Part shown: positions 39,018 to 46,988 of the stretch, piece by piece
How the letters are laid out: every line of letters starts with the position of its first letter
Position numbering within the stretch: position 1 is the stretch's first letter
Origin: Bacteroidota bacterium
GTDB lineage: Bacteria; Bacteroidota; Bacteroidia; Flavobacteriales; Flavobacteriaceae
Assembly: GCA_029557895.1 (NCBI GenBank)
Contig: JAKQHT010000020.1
Span: forward strand, 204,234 to 268,233
Direction: 5' to 3'
DNA length: 64,000 bases
Position numbers and translations under genes: made by a program
The notes under the pieces: generated by a model
Told to the model about the DNA's origin: nothing
Database searches by the model: none
What the model saw: the letters and a program-made list of their open reading frames with translations, nothing else

Positions 39018-40694
39018 ATGGATATGAAAAACGTCTTTAACTTAAGGATACTAATAGCCCTAATGTTATCTTTAACAATGGTAGGATGCAAAAGATCATC
39101 ATCTGCCAACCAATCCAGAGCTACCGGATGGGAAATCAACGACAAAAAGGGAGGTTTCCAGTACAACACAAAATACAAAGGACAGGAAGCTGCCCCAGGT
39201 CTTGTGTTTATTGAGGGCGGCACCTTCACGATGGGAAAAGTGCAGGATGACCCTATGCACGATTGGAATAACAGCCCAAACCAACAACACGTTCAGTCAT
39301 TTTATATGGATGAGACCGAGGTAACCAACAAGATGTACCTCGAATATTTGGATTGGGTAAAAAAGACCTATCCGCCAGATGATCCGAACTATCGATTGAT
39401 CTATGAAGGCGCTCTACCCGACACATTGGTCTGGAGAAACCGCTTGGGCTACAGTGAAATGATGACAGAAAACTACCTGCGCCACCCAGGTTATGGTGAA
39501 TATCCTGTGGTAGGCGTCACATGGATACAAGCCGTAGAGTTTGCCAACTGGAGAACGGATCGTGTCAACGAAAAAAGTCTGGAGGATGCCGGGTACATCA
39601 AAAGAGGTGCACGTATAAGTGAAGATATCACTGCCGATTCAAATTTTAATACTGACACCTACATTAACGCCCCTTCTGAAACCTATGGAGGAAACAGCGA
39701 CATATTGGAAGGCGGCAGAAGAAGACCACAGACCAATGCCGCTGGCGAGCCTGTAAATGTCTATGCAACACGAGAAACCGGTATAATTTCTCCAAAATAC
39801 AGACTACCTTCAGAAGTAGAATGGGAATATGCAGCCCTTGGCCTTAACGAATTGAGGAATTACAACACCATCAGGGGACGCAAAAAGTACCCTTGGAGCG
39901 GACAGTACACCCGATCCGGAAAAAGAAAATCAAGAGGCGATCAAATGGCCAACTTCAAGCAAGGCAAAGGCGATTACGGCGGGATTGCCGGATGGTCTGA
40001 CGATGGCGCAGATATTACCAACGCCGTGAAGTCGTATGAACCAAACGATTACGGACTTTATGATATGGCAGGAAATGTTGCAGAATGGGTAGCCGATGTG
40101 TATAGGCCCATTGTAGATGACGAATTCAATGATTTCAACTACTACCGAGGTAACGTTTATACTAAAAATGCAATCAATGAAGACGGAACTGTAAAAATCG
40201 TTTCTTCTGCAGAAATCGTTTATGACACCTTGAGCAACGGTAAAATTGTGGCAAGAAACCTGCCAGGCGAAATCCTACAGGTACCAATTGATGCTGACGA
40301 CGCTTATTTAAGAACCAACTTCAGCCAAAGTGACAACCGAAATTTCAGGGATGGAGACAAAAGATCATCAAGACAATATGGCAACAACTTTGATGAAAAC
40401 GAAACTGGAGGTTCAGAAACCAGCAAGATGTACAATTCGCCACAAAGCAGAGTATATTCAGATTCTTCGGGTGTCCTAATCAAAGAATATGACAAATCCA
40501 ACGACAGAACATCATTGATCAATGACAACGTTAGGGTTTACAAAGGAGGTTCTTGGAAAGACCGCGAGTATTGGATAGACCCAGCTCAACGCCGCTATTT
40601 CCCTCAAGACATGGCAACCGATTACATTGGTTTTAGATGCGCTATGTCGAGGGTAGGCTCTAAATCCCAGACAAAAAACAAATCAAGAAAATAA
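39018..40694 (+). CDS. gldJ: gliding motility lipoprotein GldJ
   Basis: 558 residues. The lipobox SLTMVGC puts the lipidated Cys at residue 24. The rest is a formylglycine-generating-enzyme-type (SUMF1) fold: FIEGGTFTMG, MDETEVTNKMYLEYL, YPVVGVTW, DMAGNVAEWV and a terminal YIGFRC. In this family the fold is structural and not known to be catalytic. GldJ is required for gliding motility and for T9SS stability in Flavobacterium. A second ATG lies two codons in. It stands divergent from porU and upstream of murF, a common order in Flavobacteriia. Confidence 0.96.
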   Translation: MDMKNVFNLRILIALMLSLTMVGCKRSSSANQSRATGWEINDKKGGFQYNTKYKGQEAAPGLVFIEGGTFTMGKVQDDPMHDWNNSPNQQHVQSFYMDETEVTNKMYLEYLDWVKKTYPPDDPNYRLIYEGALPDTLVWRNRLGYSEMMTENYLRHPGYGEYPVVGVTWIQAVEFANWRTDRVNEKSLEDAGYIKRGARISEDITADSNFNTDTYINAPSETYGGNSDILEGGRRRPQTNAAGEPVNVYATRETGIISPKYRLPSEVEWEYAALGLNELRNYNTIRGRKKYPWSGQYTRSGKRKSRGDQMANFKQGKGDYGGIAGWSDDGADITNAVKSYEPNDYGLYDMAGNVAEWVADVYRPIVDDEFNDFNYYRGNVYTKNAINEDGTVKIVSSAEIVYDTLSNGKIVARNLPGEILQVPIDADDAYLRTNFSQSDNRNFRDGDKRSSRQYGNNFDENETGGSETSKMYNSPQSRVYSDSSGVLIKEYDKSNDRTSLINDNVRVYKGGSWKDREYWIDPAQRRYFPQDMATDYIGFRCAMSRVGSKSQTKNKSRK

Positions 40695-40720
40695 TTTCAC
40701 ATTCTTTTAAATAATATTTA

Positions 40721-40750
40721 AGCCCCGACAGTTTCGTTGGGGCTTTTTTG
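40721..40750 (+). terminator. intrinsic terminator after gldJ
   Basis: AGCCCC (40721-40726) pairs with GGGGCT (40739-40744), loop of 12 bases, followed by a run of T. It lies 26 bases after the gldJ stop, and the murF ATG follows within 20 bases, so some read-through is likely. Confidence 0.85.
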
Positions 40751-40763
40751 TTACATTTAGTCC

Positions 40764-42053
40764 ATGGAAATAAAGGAAATCTATACCCGCTTCTTGCAAT
40801 GCACCTCGGCTTGTACAGACACACGGAAATTTTTTACCCAAGACTGCATGTTCTTTGCGTTAAAAGGAGAGAACTTTGACGGAAATTACTTTGTCGAGCA
40901 AGCACTTGAACTCGGAGCGAGATATTGTGTTGTTGATAATCCTGACCATCAGGGCAAGGATTGTATTTTGGTGGATGATGTCCTGTCCACATTGCAACAA
41001 TTGGCCACGCATCACAGAAACCAACTGAACTTTCCCATCATTGCGCTAACGGGCAGCAATGGTAAGACAACGACAAAAGAACTGATCAATGCAGTCCTGT
41101 CCAAAAAATTCAGGACAATCGCAACGATAGAAAACCTCAATAACCATATCGGGGTACCTTTGACCATTTTGGCAATGAACAAAAAAACGGAAATAGGCAT
41201 CGTTGAAATGGGTGCCAACCATCCGAAAGAAATCGAGTTTCTGTGCAAAATTGCCCAACCAGACTATGGGCTGATTACCAATTTCGGGAGAGCGCACCTT
41301 GAGGGTTTTGGCAGTATAGAAGGTGTTATCAGGGCAAAATCCGAACTTTATGATTACTTAAAAGCACATCAAAAAACCATATTTGTCAATGAAAACGACA
41401 AAATTCAAGTACAACAAGCTGCAGCTTATGACCGTGTACTATATTTTGGCCAAATGGATCCTGACGGTCCGGAGTTGGAACTGATTAGTTCACAACCCTA
41501 TGTTACATTGCACTACAATACCCATACAATAAATTGCAAGCTTACCGGAGAATACAATTTTACCAACATTACGGCAGCAATACGTATCGGATCATATTTT
41601 GGGGTAACTCCTGATGCCATCGCTTCCGCAATAGAAAACTACACCCCAACAAACAAAAGATCGCAGATTATTGAGAAATCCACAAACACAATCATCTTGG
41701 ATACCTACAATGCCAACCCTACAAGTATGATGGCTGCTATTGAAAATTTAAAACAATTGGAAAAACAAGATAAAACCTTGATATTGGGCGATATGTTTGA
41801 ACTTGGCAATGCGTCCGGTTCAGAACACCAAAACATTGTCGATTACCTCGAAAACAATAAGATCGGCAAGGTGTATCTTGTAGGTGAAAACTTCTTCAAC
41901 ACCATCACCAACCCGGACAATGTGGATATCAGAAAATTTGAAACGTTTGACACCTTGAAATCCGAACTGACCGAAAGCCCAATAAAAGACAGTACGGTAC
42001 TTATTAAAGGATCGAGGGGAATGGTCCTGGAAAGAGTTCTGGAATTTCTATAA
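40764..42053 (+). CDS. murF: UDP-N-acetylmuramoyl-tripeptide--D-alanyl-D-alanine ligase
   Basis: 429 residues, the usual size for Bacteroidota MurF. The ATP-binding motif GSNGKTTTKEL has its Lys at residue 101; the Mur-ligase signatures EMGANHPKEI, TNFGRAHLEGF, and DTYNANPTSM with the GDMFELG phrase are intact. It adds D-Ala-D-Ala to the peptidoglycan precursor in the cytoplasm. It lies just downstream of gldJ beyond a terminator, and converges with the valine tRNA genes. Confidence 0.96.
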   Translation: MEIKEIYTRFLQCTSACTDTRKFFTQDCMFFALKGENFDGNYFVEQALELGARYCVVDNPDHQGKDCILVDDVLSTLQQLATHHRNQLNFPIIALTGSNGKTTTKELINAVLSKKFRTIATIENLNNHIGVPLTILAMNKKTEIGIVEMGANHPKEIEFLCKIAQPDYGLITNFGRAHLEGFGSIEGVIRAKSELYDYLKAHQKTIFVNENDKIQVQQAAAYDRVLYFGQMDPDGPELELISSQPYVTLHYNTHTINCKLTGEYNFTNITAAIRIGSYFGVTPDAIASAIENYTPTNKRSQIIEKSTNTIILDTYNANPTSMMAAIENLKQLEKQDKTLILGDMFELGNASGSEHQNIVDYLENNKIGKVYLVGENFFNTITNPDNVDIRKFETFDTLKSELTESPIKDSTVLIKGSRGMVLERVLEFL

Positions 42054-42056
42054 AAA

Positions 42057-42081
42057 AAAATCCATTATAAAAATGGATTTT
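42057..42081. terminator. bidirectional terminator between murF and tRNA-Val
   Basis: Perfect ten-base stem (42057-42066 with 42072-42081, AAAATCCATT / AATGGATTTT), five-base loop. A-run left and T-run right let it serve both murF and the tRNA genes on the other strand. Confidence 0.75.
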
Positions 42082-42085
42082 GTCG

Positions 42086-42160
42086 TGGGTCATACTGGAT
42101 TCGAACCAGTGACTTCCACCCTGTCAAGGTGACACTCTGAACCAACTGAGTTAATGACCC
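42086..42160 (-). tRNA. tRNA-Val (anticodon GAC)
   Basis: 75 bases on the minus strand. The acceptor stem is GGGTCAT / ATGACCC with discriminator A, the D stem ACTC / GAGT, the anticodon stem TCACC / GGTGG (one T-G pair) with loop TTGACAG giving anticodon GAC, and the T arm ACTGG TTCGAAT CCAGT. CCA is not encoded. It reads valine codons GUC and GUU. Confidence 0.95.
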
Positions 42161-42171
42161 TTTATGAAAAA

Positions 42172-42198
42172 AAAAGTCCATACTCTGTATGAACTTTT
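42172..42198 (-). terminator. terminator-like hairpin between the two valine tRNAs
   Basis: Twelve-base stem with one mismatch (42172-42183 with 42187-42198), three-base loop, followed on the minus strand by nine T. It starts two bases after the upstream tRNA and lies before the downstream tRNA, so it would limit expression of the second tRNA or serve as a processing signal. Confidence 0.65.
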
Positions 42199-42199
42199 G

Positions 42200-42274
42200 T
42201 GGGCGATGAGGGGTTCGAACCCCCGACCCCCTCGGTGTAAACGAGGTGCTCTGAACCAGCTGAGCTAATCGCCC
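42200..42274 (-). tRNA. tRNA-Val (anticodon TAC)
   Basis: 75 bases on the minus strand. The acceptor stem is GGGCGAT / ATCGCCC with discriminator A, the D stem GCTC / GAGC, the anticodon stem CCTCG / CGAGG with loop TTTACAC giving anticodon TAC, and a T arm GGGGG TTCGAAC CCCTC with one G-T pair. CCA is not encoded. With a modified U34 it can read all four valine codons. Confidence 0.96.
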
Positions 42275-42289
42275 TACATTATCGGACTG

Positions 42290-42318
42290 CAAATATAAAT
42301 TAGTTTTTGGTACTGCAA
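42290..42318 (-). promoter_or_regulatory. promoter of the valine tRNA genes
   Basis: On the minus strand, TTG (42318-42316), 18 bases, then TATATTTG (42297-42290). The -7 is a perfect TAnnTTTG and lies 15 bases before the tRNA 5' end. Confidence 0.6.
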
Positions 42319-42336
42319 AAGCTTTTTTTCAAAAAT

Positions 42337-43554
42337 TCAAATTATTTCGGCTACTACAAAGGTACTCCCACCAACATAAATTGTATCTGTGGTAGATGCA
42401 GCTTTTTTTGCAGCTTTATATGCTTCAGTAACACCACTGTAAGATTTTCCCTCAAAGCCATTTGCAATGAATAAAGCCTCAAGCATTCGCGCGTCCAAAC
42501 CTCGAGGAATATCCGGTTTGCAAAAATAATACGTAGCATCTTTTGGCAATAAGGGCAGAACAGGATCCAGATCTTTGTCGTTGACAACTCCAAAAACCAC
42601 ATGAAGCGCACCTCTTCGCTCTCTTTGCAATTGACCCATGGCATACATAAGCCCTTCCCTGTTGTGTGCTGTATCACAAATTACCTTGGGACGCTTTTGG
42701 ATAATTTGCCATCTACCCTGCAACCCTGTATTTTCAACGACCTTTAAAAGTCCAGATACAATTGCTGCGTCTTTTATATGGAAACCCATGCTCTTGATAA
42801 CACATATCGTTTGTATAACCGTTACAATGTTCTTTTTCTGATAATCGCCTTTTAAATCGCTTTCTAGGATCTTTATATCTTCTTGGTCGGCAAAATAAAT
42901 TTTAGATTGCAGCCTATTTGCAACGAGTTTAAATACATCTTCGGTTTGGGGTTGGGTTTCCCCTATAACCACAGGGGTTTTTATTTTTATGATCCCTGCT
43001 TTTTCATAGGCGATTTCGGCAAGTGAATGTCCCAGAAACTGGGTGTGATCCATACCGATATTGGTAATGACGCTCACCAACGGGTTTATGATATTTGTTG
43101 AATCCAATCTGCCGCCAAGGCCTACTTCAATAATGGCGACATCTACTGCTTCCTTGGCAAAATAATCGAATGCCAATCCAACTGTCATCTCAAAAAAAGA
43201 CAGTTTGTAGGTTTCAAAAAACAGCCTGTGGCCTTTTATGAAATCCATAACAGCCTTTTTCGAGATGTTTTTCCCGTTGATTTTGATGCGTTCCCTAAAG
43301 TCCTTTAAATGCGGTGATGTATATAAGCCAACTTTATAACCGGCTTCTTGCAGGATGGATGCCAGCATGTGGCTCGTAGAACCTTTTCCGTTGGTTCCCG
43401 CAACATGGATGGCCTTAAACTTTTCTTCCGGATGACCTAGATGTCCCGAAAGCAGAATGGTGTTTTCAAGATTGGCCTTGTATGCGGTCTTGCCCTGGTT
43501 TTGGTACATTGGCAACTGTCGGAACATCCAGTTTACGGTTTCTTGATAGCTCAT
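42337..43554 (-). CDS. folC: folylpolyglutamate synthase / dihydrofolate synthase
   Basis: 405 residues. The Mur-ligase-like fold shows the P-loop GTNGKGST at 53-60, TSPHLKDFRERI, EVGLGGRLDSTN and DTAHNREG. It adds glutamate to dihydropteroate and to folates. Its ATG directly follows the TAA of the tonB gene, so it is the last gene of a tightly packed unit exbB-exbD-tonB-folC even though its role is unrelated. Confidence 0.95.
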   Translation of the reverse strand: MSYQETVNWMFRQLPMYQNQGKTAYKANLENTILLSGHLGHPEEKFKAIHVAGTNGKGSTSHMLASILQEAGYKVGLYTSPHLKDFRERIKINGKNISKKAVMDFIKGHRLFFETYKLSFFEMTVGLAFDYFAKEAVDVAIIEVGLGGRLDSTNIINPLVSVITNIGMDHTQFLGHSLAEIAYEKAGIIKIKTPVVIGETQPQTEDVFKLVANRLQSKIYFADQEDIKILESDLKGDYQKKNIVTVIQTICVIKSMGFHIKDAAIVSGLLKVVENTGLQGRWQIIQKRPKVICDTAHNREGLMYAMGQLQRERRGALHVVFGVVNDKDLDPVLPLLPKDATYYFCKPDIPRGLDARMLEALFIANGFEGKSYSGVTEAYKAAKKAASTTDTIYVGGSTFVVAEII

Positions 43555-44442
43555 TTATCGCCTAACGCTAAAATCAATCTTTATAAAACCTATTTGGTTG
43601 GTCGGTGCTTTGGGATCTGCCGGCCATTTGAAAGTCAAAGCTGTTTTTTCTGCTGCATCAAAAAGACAACTGCCACCTGTGGTTCCTTTTTTGCCGGGAA
43701 TCGCCTTTACCACGCGTCCATCGCGGTTTACATGGATTTCAACCACAACTCGTCCTTCTTCATCGCATTCGGGCTTTACTTTATCATGGGTGGGTTTACC
43801 CCGCCCTTTCAGTCCATACCCGGTACCATTACCGCCACTGCCCATTCCGGGATCTCCAAAATAACTTGGCCCATATGGATCGCCATCCAATTGGCCTTTA
43901 TCTCCCGGCGACGAATCGTCACCTTCTCCCCCGGCTTCCTTGCCATTGGATTTCTTGACGCCACCAATTAGTTCATCGAGTTTGGCTTTTTTTTCAGCTT
44001 CCTCCTGTCGTTTCTTGGCTTCGGCGGCTTCTTTTGCCTTTTGGATGCGATCGGCTTCGGCTTTTGCCCTTGCTTCAGCCTGTGCTTTGGCTTCAGCAGC
44101 TTCTTTTTGTTTTTTGATGGCTATGGCTTCATCATTATCCTCGGTCAATACTTTTTCAGCGGAGTTTTTCGATTTGTCCGGTTCGGATTTGGTTTCCTCA
44201 ACTTTACTTTCTTTAGCTTGGGGTTTGTCAACTGGTTCTCGAGGTTCGGTCCTTACGGGTTCCAATGGCTGGATGTTGCCACTGCCAAGTTCTGAATTTC
44301 CAAAGTTGACCGCAACACCATACTCTATGGGCGGATCCAAATAGGTATGCCCAACTACAAACAGCAAAAGAACCAAAATCGTCACTATCAACGTGGTGAT
44401 TTTAGCTGAATTGCGTTCGTGTTTGGTTTCAAAATATTTCAT
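43555..44442 (-). CDS. tonB: TonB family energy transducer
   Basis: 295 residues. One N-terminal membrane helix (about 15-33, TTLIVTILVLLLFVVG) is followed by a long Lys/Glu/Ala-rich coiled-coil stretch (residues 75-165), a Gly/Ser/Asp-rich linker, and a C-terminal domain with EGRVVVEIHVNRDGRVVKA that resembles TonB C-terminal domains. It should link the ExbB-ExbD proton channel to outer-membrane receptors. The TGATG overlap with exbD and the adjacent folC start show translational coupling. A TolA-like role is a possible alternative, given the long helix. Confidence 0.85.
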   Translation of the reverse strand: MKYFETKHERNSAKITTLIVTILVLLLFVVGHTYLDPPIEYGVAVNFGNSELGSGNIQPLEPVRTEPREPVDKPQAKESKVEETKSEPDKSKNSAEKVLTEDNDEAIAIKKQKEAAEAKAQAEARAKAEADRIQKAKEAAEAKKRQEEAEKKAKLDELIGGVKKSNGKEAGGEGDDSSPGDKGQLDGDPYGPSYFGDPGMGSGGNGTGYGLKGRGKPTHDKVKPECDEEGRVVVEIHVNRDGRVVKAIPGKKGTTGGSCLFDAAEKTALTFKWPADPKAPTNQIGFIKIDFSVRR

Positions 44443-44837
44443 CAGTTATTGGGCTGTACGGCTAAAATAACTTTAAATTTATTTCTGTTGGCAATGTCCA
44501 TGACCTTCACGACATTTTCGACGGCAACGGATTTCTCGGCACGTAAAACGATAGTCGGCTCGTCCTTCCCTCCCAAAAGATCTTTCAATTCGTATTCCAA
44601 AACACTCTCCCCAACAAGTTTTTGGTCAATATAATAGTTCAGATCTTTGGTAATACTCACAGATACAGATTTTTTGTTTTCTGTTTTGCCGCTTGCTTTG
44701 GGCAAAAGGATGTCTATTGCATTGGTCGTTACCAAAGTTGATGCCAACATGAAAAATATCAACAGCAAAAACACAATGTCTGTCATGGAAGACATGTTGA
44801 ACTCCGGTGTGACCTTGTTTCTTCCCCTGATTTTCAT
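44442..44837 (-). CDS. exbD: ExbD/TolR family biopolymer transport protein
   Basis: 131 residues. A single N-terminal helix carries the conserved proton-path Asp (NMSSMTDIVFLLLIFFML), followed by the small periplasmic ExbD domain. It forms the proton-driven motor with ExbB. It overlaps exbB by one base (TAATG) and tonB by one base (TGATG). Confidence 0.95.
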   Translation of the reverse strand: MKIRGRNKVTPEFNMSSMTDIVFLLLIFFMLASTLVTTNAIDILLPKASGKTENKKSVSVSITKDLNYYIDQKLVGESVLEYELKDLLGGKDEPTIVLRAEKSVAVENVVKVMDIANRNKFKVILAVQPNN

Positions 44838-45535
44838 TAAATGGGTTCGTTAAGGTGATCCAAAAATTCCAATGAATTTGCTTCCATCTGATAAATGACC
44901 TTGTCGGTCCTGACAACCAAATGGTTATATGCCATATATGCCACAATGCCAACGATAAGACCCCCAACGGTTGTGGTCATGGCGGTATAAAGTCCGTCGG
45001 ACAGCTGCTTGATGTCTATCTGGCCTCCGGAATTGGCAATTTCAAAAATGGACAGGATCATCCCGATTACTGTTCCCAAAAACCCTATCATGGGGCCAAC
45101 ACCGGATATGGTCGCCAATACGCTCACATTTTTTTCAAGACTGTACACCTCCAGCCTGCCCGCATTTTCAAGTGCGGTACTAATATCTTCAAGAGGTTTG
45201 CCTATTCGGCTTATGCCTTTGCTGATAAGCCGCGAAACGGGCGTATTGGCTTGGGCGCAAAGTATCTGGGCCGAATCGATTTTACCATGTGTGACATGGT
45301 CTTTTATCTGGTTCATGAAATTGGAATCAATCTTTGATGCTGCCTTGACGGCAAAAAGCCTTTCAAAATAGATGTACATGGCTACCACCAAAAGAACGAA
45401 CAACAGTGCCATAATAAGCATACCCGCTGCACCACCACTGGCTATGAGCTCGAAGATGGACAATGATTTTTCAACGGATTCGCCTCCTTCTTGTAGCAAC
45501 TCACTGCCTTGTTGCAGACTATCTTGTAATATCAT
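44837..45535 (-). CDS. exbB: MotA/TolQ/ExbB proton channel protein
   Basis: 232 residues with three membrane helices (about 35-55, 135-155 and 175-195). The channel region is typical: ISGVGPMIGFLGTVIGMI and GLYTAMTTTVGGLIVGI. It is the first gene of exbB-exbD-tonB-folC. An extended N-terminal segment with periplasmic character precedes the first helix. Confidence 0.95.
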   Translation of the reverse strand: MILQDSLQQGSELLQEGGESVEKSLSIFELIASGGAAGMLIMALLFVLLVVAMYIYFERLFAVKAASKIDSNFMNQIKDHVTHGKIDSAQILCAQANTPVSRLISKGISRIGKPLEDISTALENAGRLEVYSLEKNVSVLATISGVGPMIGFLGTVIGMILSIFEIANSGGQIDIKQLSDGLYTAMTTTVGGLIVGIVAYMAYNHLVVRTDKVIYQMEANSLEFLDHLNEPI

Positions 45536-45586
45536 AAATGTTATTGGTTTATTGTATTAACGTGCAAAATTTATATTAAGTATATA

Positions 45587-46978
45587 TCAAAATATTGTTC
45601 TGGTAAACATAAAGGTGGCTGCTCCGGCAAGAAACCCGATCAACGCCAGCCAAGATATTTTCTTCAAGTACCAGAAGAAATCGATTTTTTCCATGCCCAT
45701 AGCCACAACACCGGCCGCAGAGCCTATGATGAGCATACTGCCTCCCGTGCCCGCAGCGTAAGCAACAAAATGCCAAAGTTCGTTGTCCATAGGCTCGGAG
45801 AACATCCCCAAACTGGCAGCAACCAAAGGTACGTTGTCAATAACTGCAGAAGCAACACCCAGCAAAAGCACTACCAGATCTGAAACCCCGGTATGATGAA
45901 GTTCGGTACCGAGCATTGGCGTGGATTCTTTGAGTGTCGTGGCAAAATTAAACAAGATGCCCAAGGACTCCAATGCCGCAACGGCCATCAATATCCCCAA
46001 AAAGAACAGGATACTTGGCAATTCTATCTTGGACAGTGAAGTGTGGATGGGGCCGTGGTGACCTTTCTTCTCTTCTTCTCTCGCCGCAAAATCACTGATA
46101 GTAAATTTTGAACTACTGTAAATCTCTGCAAAAATGGCCACAACACCCAGCGATAGCATCATGCCTACATAAGGCGGTAAATGGGTAATCATTTTAAAGA
46201 CCGGCACGAAAATGATAGATCCAAGACCTATGTAGAGCATGGTGGAACTAAAGCGATGCCTGGGCTTGTCTTCAGTTTCTTCTACATCTATATTTCCTCT
46301 AAAAACAGGCATCATTGAGGCAATAAAAGCTGGCAATGCTACGCAAATTAATGAAGGCAGGAACAGATAAACAAAAAGGTGATCCGATGACACCTTGTTG
46401 GCAATCCATAGCATAGTGGTGGTAACGTCGCCAATAGGTGACCAAGCTCCACCGGCATTGGCGGCAATGACAATGAGTCCAGCATACCAAAGCCTTAAAC
46501 TCCTGTCCTTCACTATTTTTTGCAATATGGATATCAAAACGATGGTGGCAGTTAGGTTATCAATAATGGCTGACAGAGTAAAGCCCAAGCCACAAAAGAT
46601 CCACAAAATTTTCTTCTTTCTTTTTGTTTTAACGAAAGTTTTAATTGTTGAAAACCCATCAAAATAGTCGATTATCTCAACAATGGTCATCGCGCCAAGC
46701 AGGAATATCAATATTTCCGAAGTTTTACCCATGTGGTGCAAGAGGGTTTCTTCCAATAGTTTCGATTTTTCTTCATGTGCAAAATTGGCAAATCCTTCTA
46801 CAAGTCCATGTTTTGCAGAATCAAACCATTGTGGAAAAGCTTCAAGCCCCAAAGCAATCATAGCCCAACTGATTGCCATCATTATCAAGGCAGGTATGAG
46901 CTTATCTATTTTCAGGTTATGTTCCAAAGTGATTGCCAAATACCCGGTAAAAAAAACTAAAATTATTACTGTTTCCAT
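45587..46978 (-). CDS. nhaD: NhaD-type sodium/proton antiporter
   Basis: 463 residues with about 12 hydrophobic helices. The family's signatures are visible: AIIDNLTATIVLISIL, NAGGAWSPIGDVTTTMLW and, in the second repeat, VIDNVPLVAASLGMF. NhaD exports sodium in exchange for protons and is typical of marine and halophilic bacteria. It is ten bases downstream of the Glu/Leu dehydrogenase gene, so the two likely share a transcript. Confidence 0.94.
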   Translation of the reverse strand: METVIILVFFTGYLAITLEHNLKIDKLIPALIMMAISWAMIALGLEAFPQWFDSAKHGLVEGFANFAHEEKSKLLEETLLHHMGKTSEILIFLLGAMTIVEIIDYFDGFSTIKTFVKTKRKKKILWIFCGLGFTLSAIIDNLTATIVLISILQKIVKDRSLRLWYAGLIVIAANAGGAWSPIGDVTTTMLWIANKVSSDHLFVYLFLPSLICVALPAFIASMMPVFRGNIDVEETEDKPRHRFSSTMLYIGLGSIIFVPVFKMITHLPPYVGMMLSLGVVAIFAEIYSSSKFTISDFAAREEEKKGHHGPIHTSLSKIELPSILFFLGILMAVAALESLGILFNFATTLKESTPMLGTELHHTGVSDLVVLLLGVASAVIDNVPLVAASLGMFSEPMDNELWHFVAYAAGTGGSMLIIGSAAGVVAMGMEKIDFFWYLKKISWLALIGFLAGAATFMFTRTIF

Positions 46979-46988
46979 AAAATTGATT

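Noticed and set aside
44041..44295. Gly/Phe-rich plus-strand frame inside tonB
   Set aside because: Arises from the complement of the Lys/Ala/Glu repeat; not a gene.
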